Assembly: GCA_020721005.1 (NCBI GenBank)
Contig: DYNP01000017.1
Coordinates: 1-64,000 of the forward strand
DNA: 64,000 nucleotides
Direction: 5' to 3'
Origin: Thiomargarita sp.
Lineage (GTDB): Bacteria; Pseudomonadota; Gammaproteobacteria; Beggiatoales; Beggiatoaceae
Positions 61,639 through 64,000 of the stretch are shown one piece after another. The notes beneath the pieces were generated by a model that had not been told where the DNA came from, did no database searches, and saw nothing but the letters and a program-made list of their open reading frames with translations. The translations under genes were made by a program, and so were the position numbers. Within the stretch, counting starts at the first letter, position 1, and each line of letters starts with the position of its first letter.

Positions 61639-63219
61639 TCAAGAAACCAAATAAGCTCTGGCCGCCAATTGCTGTAAAATCCTCTCAACCTGTTGATTTA
61701 AATACTCATCAATCTGAGATTCTGATAAAGAAGTTGCCTTCTCCTGACCCTGGTAAACTGCCAATTTTCCATCCCGAATAGCTTGACGTAAAATAGCCTG
61801 TAAAGCTGACCTGTCCTGTCGACCTTCTAAGTGTTGTAGGATTTCCCGGCTGGCCCAATCTAAGGTAAAGATCTCACAACGCAAATTGGTGATTTGATCT
61901 CCTTGTAAACACTGTAAACGAGCCAAGGGACTGGCAATCGGAAAACGACTGACAAAAGTGGTAAATCGAGGAGGATACAAGTGTAACTCAATGATTTTCT
62001 TGAAATATAAATCCAATAGCACACTTTCCACCTCTGCCCATTGTTCAACGGAAATGGCTTCTTGATAATGACCATTCTCCAAGGTGGAAGACAGTAAATA
62101 TTCTGCCTGTCTTTTTAATTCTGGAAAAGATAAACTGTGTGGCCAAACTTCCCCCAAACACAAACAAACTGCTTTCAACAGAGGGGAACCAATGGACAAG
62201 GCAGTTTGACCGGCCGCATTGCTAAATTGCTCTAAATGTCCCTCTTGATAAAAATCTGGGTCTTCGGGGAGAAATCGTACAGAAACTGGTTTTAACGGGG
62301 CGGCCAAATAATACCGTTCAAACTGCGGGGTCAAACATTCCCTTTCTACCGGCAAAGTTTGATGAGTAATCAAACTTTCCCGATAAGGAGTGTTCCGTAA
62401 AAAATCCCAATATTGTTCCTGCTCAAAAATTGTCACCGACAAATCGGGAAAAAACTGTTCCACAGCTGCCCGTGGCATTTTGGCATCTGCAATGTATTGT
62501 AAACCATAATGTTCAAGATGTTCCACAAATTCATGAAAAAATACTGGATGATTGTTTTCTTCCAAAAACTCATGAAATAAGTAATTGGGTGACAACTGTC
62601 TAATTTGTTCAAGTTCTCCACGCAAAGAAAGACTGTAGCTGTCAAATTTATCTTTAACCAGGGTGATAAAAAAGTTCAACAATTCTTGACTCTTTTGCAA
62701 TTTTTCATCCGGGTTTGTGATCTGACGAGTGCGATACAACAACATTTCCCGTAATGCCTGATTTAGGCGCCATCCCGGATAAACATTATAACTTAAATAA
62801 CCGATGCCCTGAGGCTGTAAGTGACGTTGATAGATTCCCAATAAAACATCTCGCAGATCTGCAGATACCCAAGAATACACCCCATGGGCAATAATATAGT
62901 CGAATGTTCCCAAATCTGCTGACAGGGACCGCATGTCCATGGCTAACAAAGTTATGTTTTTGAGGTCTAAATACTGCACAAATTCCTGTCCTTGCGCAAT
63001 TTGCTGAATCGACAAGTCAACGCCCCAAAATTCCCCTTGGGGAATTGCCAAAGCCATGGCTAACGTATTAATACCACTGGCACACCCCAATTCTAAAACT
63101 CGACAATGTTCAACTGGCGGCGGTTGCAATCCAAATAAAGTGGCCAAAGTGGCCAAATGATCGGGTTGAGTTTGTTGGTAAACATATCTAGTATAAGGAA
63201 TTTTATCGTAAACTGTCAT
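61639..63219 (-). CDS. SAM methyltransferase with methyltransferase regulatory domain
   Basis: The 526-residue protein has a class I methyltransferase domain (about 40-180; RVLELGCASGINTLAMA, FWGVDLSIQQIAQGQ, DYIIAHGVYSWV), followed by the all-helical regulatory region typical of this family (LSPNYLFHEFLEENNHPVFFHEFVEHLEHYGLQYIADA) and a C-terminal winged-helix-like part (ISEVEQWAEVESVLLDLYFKKIIELHLYPP-like). The substrate is unknown; proteins of this type often accompany peptide or glycan modification loci. It reads toward the DUF3750 gene. Confidence 0.9.
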   Translation of the reverse strand: MTVYDKIPYTRYVYQQTQPDHLATLATLFGLQPPPVEHCRVLELGCASGINTLAMALAIPQGEFWGVDLSIQQIAQGQEFVQYLDLKNITLLAMDMRSLSADLGTFDYIIAHGVYSWVSADLRDVLLGIYQRHLQPQGIGYLSYNVYPGWRLNQALREMLLYRTRQITNPDEKLQKSQELLNFFITLVKDKFDSYSLSLRGELEQIRQLSPNYLFHEFLEENNHPVFFHEFVEHLEHYGLQYIADAKMPRAAVEQFFPDLSVTIFEQEQYWDFLRNTPYRESLITHQTLPVERECLTPQFERYYLAAPLKPVSVRFLPEDPDFYQEGHLEQFSNAAGQTALSIGSPLLKAVCLCLGEVWPHSLSFPELKRQAEYLLSSTLENGHYQEAISVEQWAEVESVLLDLYFKKIIELHLYPPRFTTFVSRFPIASPLARLQCLQGDQITNLRCEIFTLDWASREILQHLEGRQDRSALQAILRQAIRDGKLAVYQGQEKATSLSESQIDEYLNQQVERILQQLAARAYLVS

Positions 63220-63249
63220 GAATAATTGCCTAAAATAGCCTCAAAAATG

Positions 63250-63281
63250 AAAAAACCACTCAAGTAACGGTTTTACTTGAG
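63250..63281 (-). terminator. Rho-independent terminator after the DUF1737-like gene
   Basis: CTCAAGTA and TACTTGAG form a perfect 8-bp stem with a 7-base loop; on the minus strand a T-tract follows. Confidence 0.8.
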
Positions 63282-63305
63282 CTGGTCATTGTCAACAATG
63301 CTGCC

Positions 63306-63476
63306 TCACTCTTGGAGCATCATCACCTGCACATAGGTTTTAATTTTACCTTGCTCATCGAAAGCAATAAGAAGATTCCCCATAGGCTGATATCCCTCTT
63401 TAATTCTCTCATTCACTGATTTTGTCAACTGTTTATCATAAGCTTCAACCACTGTAATGTACTTTTCTTTATCCAT
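63306..63476 (-). CDS. Small DUF1737-like protein
   Basis: The 56-residue frame reads MDKEKYITVVEAYDKQL.. VNERIKEGYQPMGNLLIAF.. and ends YVQVMMLQE. This is the DUF1737 pattern: a Tyr-rich strand, a helix with VNxxIxEGYQPxG, and a closing strand. GAGG lies about seven bases before the ATG, and a terminator follows. Function is not known in general. It lies 86 bp before the methyltransferase gene on the same strand. Confidence 0.85.
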   Translation of the reverse strand: MDKEKYITVVEAYDKQLTKSVNERIKEGYQPMGNLLIAFDEQGKIKTYVQVMMLQE

Positions 63477-63591
63477 CACTTTGCCTCAAAATTAATTAAA
63501 TAACGCCTGAAATAATGCTTGACATTTTAGTCAAACGACCATTAGTATAAGAATTTTACTGGATAATCCACCTTTTCAAAAGCAAAATTCC

Positions 63592-64000
63592 ATGGGTATA
63601 GACAACTTAGAACATTTTATTTTAGGGGAAACTGAAGAAGAATTCATCTGCGTTGACGAGGAAGAAAATCAACAAGTTGCAGTCAGTATGCTGCAACAAG
63701 CCGAATATCACTTGGATATACTCAGCCGTGACCTTGACCCGGTAATTTATGATACTCTGGAATACTGTGACCAATTGGAGGAATTGGCGTTACGCAGTCG
63801 TCATTCGCGCATACGTATTTTACTACACAACCCCAAAAAGGCCGCGCAACGGGGCCATTCTATCATTCATTTGGCAAAACGTCTAGGCAGTTTGATCCAA
63901 ATCAGAGCTCTTGCGGAAGTGCACAAATCCATTTCGGACACCTTTATGATTGTGGATGGCATTGGTATTATGCATCGTCCTCACATTGACACCTTGGCTG
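63592..64000 (+). CDS. DUF7931-like protein, N-terminal part (cut by window edge)
   Basis: The first 136 residues are seen: MGIDNLEHFILGETEEEFI.. VSMLQQAEYHLDILSRDLDPVIYD.. EELALRSRHSRIRILLHNP.. QRGHSIIHLAKRLGSLIQIR. This matches the DUF7931/phospholipase D-like pattern, where LDIxSRDLDPxxYD and the RIRILL strand are conserved. The His-x-Lys motif of true phospholipase D is not visible so far. A TTGACA lies at 63519, but a good -10 is missing. The gene continues past the window. Confidence 0.85.
   Translation, partial: MGIDNLEHFILGETEEEFICVDEEENQQVAVSMLQQAEYHLDILSRDLDPVIYDTLEYCDQLEELALRSRHSRIRILLHNPKKAAQRGHSIIHLAKRLGSLIQIRALAEVHKSISDTFMIVDGIGIMHRPHIDTLA

Overview
The window looks like a chromosome segment from a large, repeat-rich gammaproteobacterium, most likely a filamentous sulfur bacterium of the Beggiatoa/Thioploca/Thiomargarita type (Thiotrichaceae). 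This is inferred from protein styles, not from a database search. Core genes of proteobacterial type (pyrG, mfd, ligA, acs, hypF, an AlgR-like regulator) sit among very long modular signalling and surface proteins, Rpn-type nuclease fragments, short palindromic repeats and a non-autonomous transposon family present four times.

Layout. 1-0.93 kb: three Rpn-family C-terminal fragments, two of them a recent tandem duplication. 1-6.2 kb: a five-module methyltransferase/glycosyltransferase protein, an eight-unit palindromic tandem repeat, a small conserved protein and a LytTR response regulator. 6.2-8.3 kb: pyrG with a good sigma-70 promoter, then MITE copy A. 8.4-12.7 kb: a 1432-residue secreted repeat protein. 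12.8-15.6 kb: a hydrogenase maturation protease coupled to hypF, with no hydrogenase structural genes in view. 16.6-20.2 kb: an nSTAND NTPase-WD40 protein. 20.2-20.8 kb: a GGDEF remnant and MITE copy B. 20.8-34.9 kb: a zinc-ribbon membrane protein, a LamG surface protein, mfd, a divergent C45-like hydrolase, a GDSL hydrolase/sterol-desaturase pair, acs and a secreted protein, ending in back-to-back terminators.

34.9-49.1 kb is the most unusual part. A tandem duplication of a DUF1566 surface-protein gene plus a two-partner-secretion adhesin gene has decayed reciprocally: the left unit keeps the DUF1566 gene and only the tail of the adhesin gene, and the right unit keeps the adhesin and about 100 bp of the DUF1566 gene. 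Between the halves, bounded by MITE copies C and D in inverted orientation, is a compact five-gene operon: periplasmic nucleoside hydrolase, P-type ATPase without the CPC motif, NAD-synthetase-like enzyme with three extra cysteines, SerB/ThrH-like HAD phosphatase and a Nudix protein with a damaged Nudix box. This is the best candidate here for an undescribed system, plausibly tied to NAD/nucleoside turnover or to an amidated small molecule and its transport.

49.1-50.8 kb is a graveyard region (transposase and Rpn remnants, a possible sRNA with a strong terminator, a 39-bp inverted repeat). 50.8-56.1 kb encodes a Ser/Thr kinase-STAND ATPase-GAF-adenylate cyclase protein. 56.4-64 kb returns to housekeeping and accessory genes: ligA, a TPR/GT9-like protein, a CAU tRNA with a near-consensus promoter, a DUF3750 protein, a methyltransferase with regulatory domain, a 56-residue DUF1737-like protein and the start of a DUF7931-like gene cut by the window edge.
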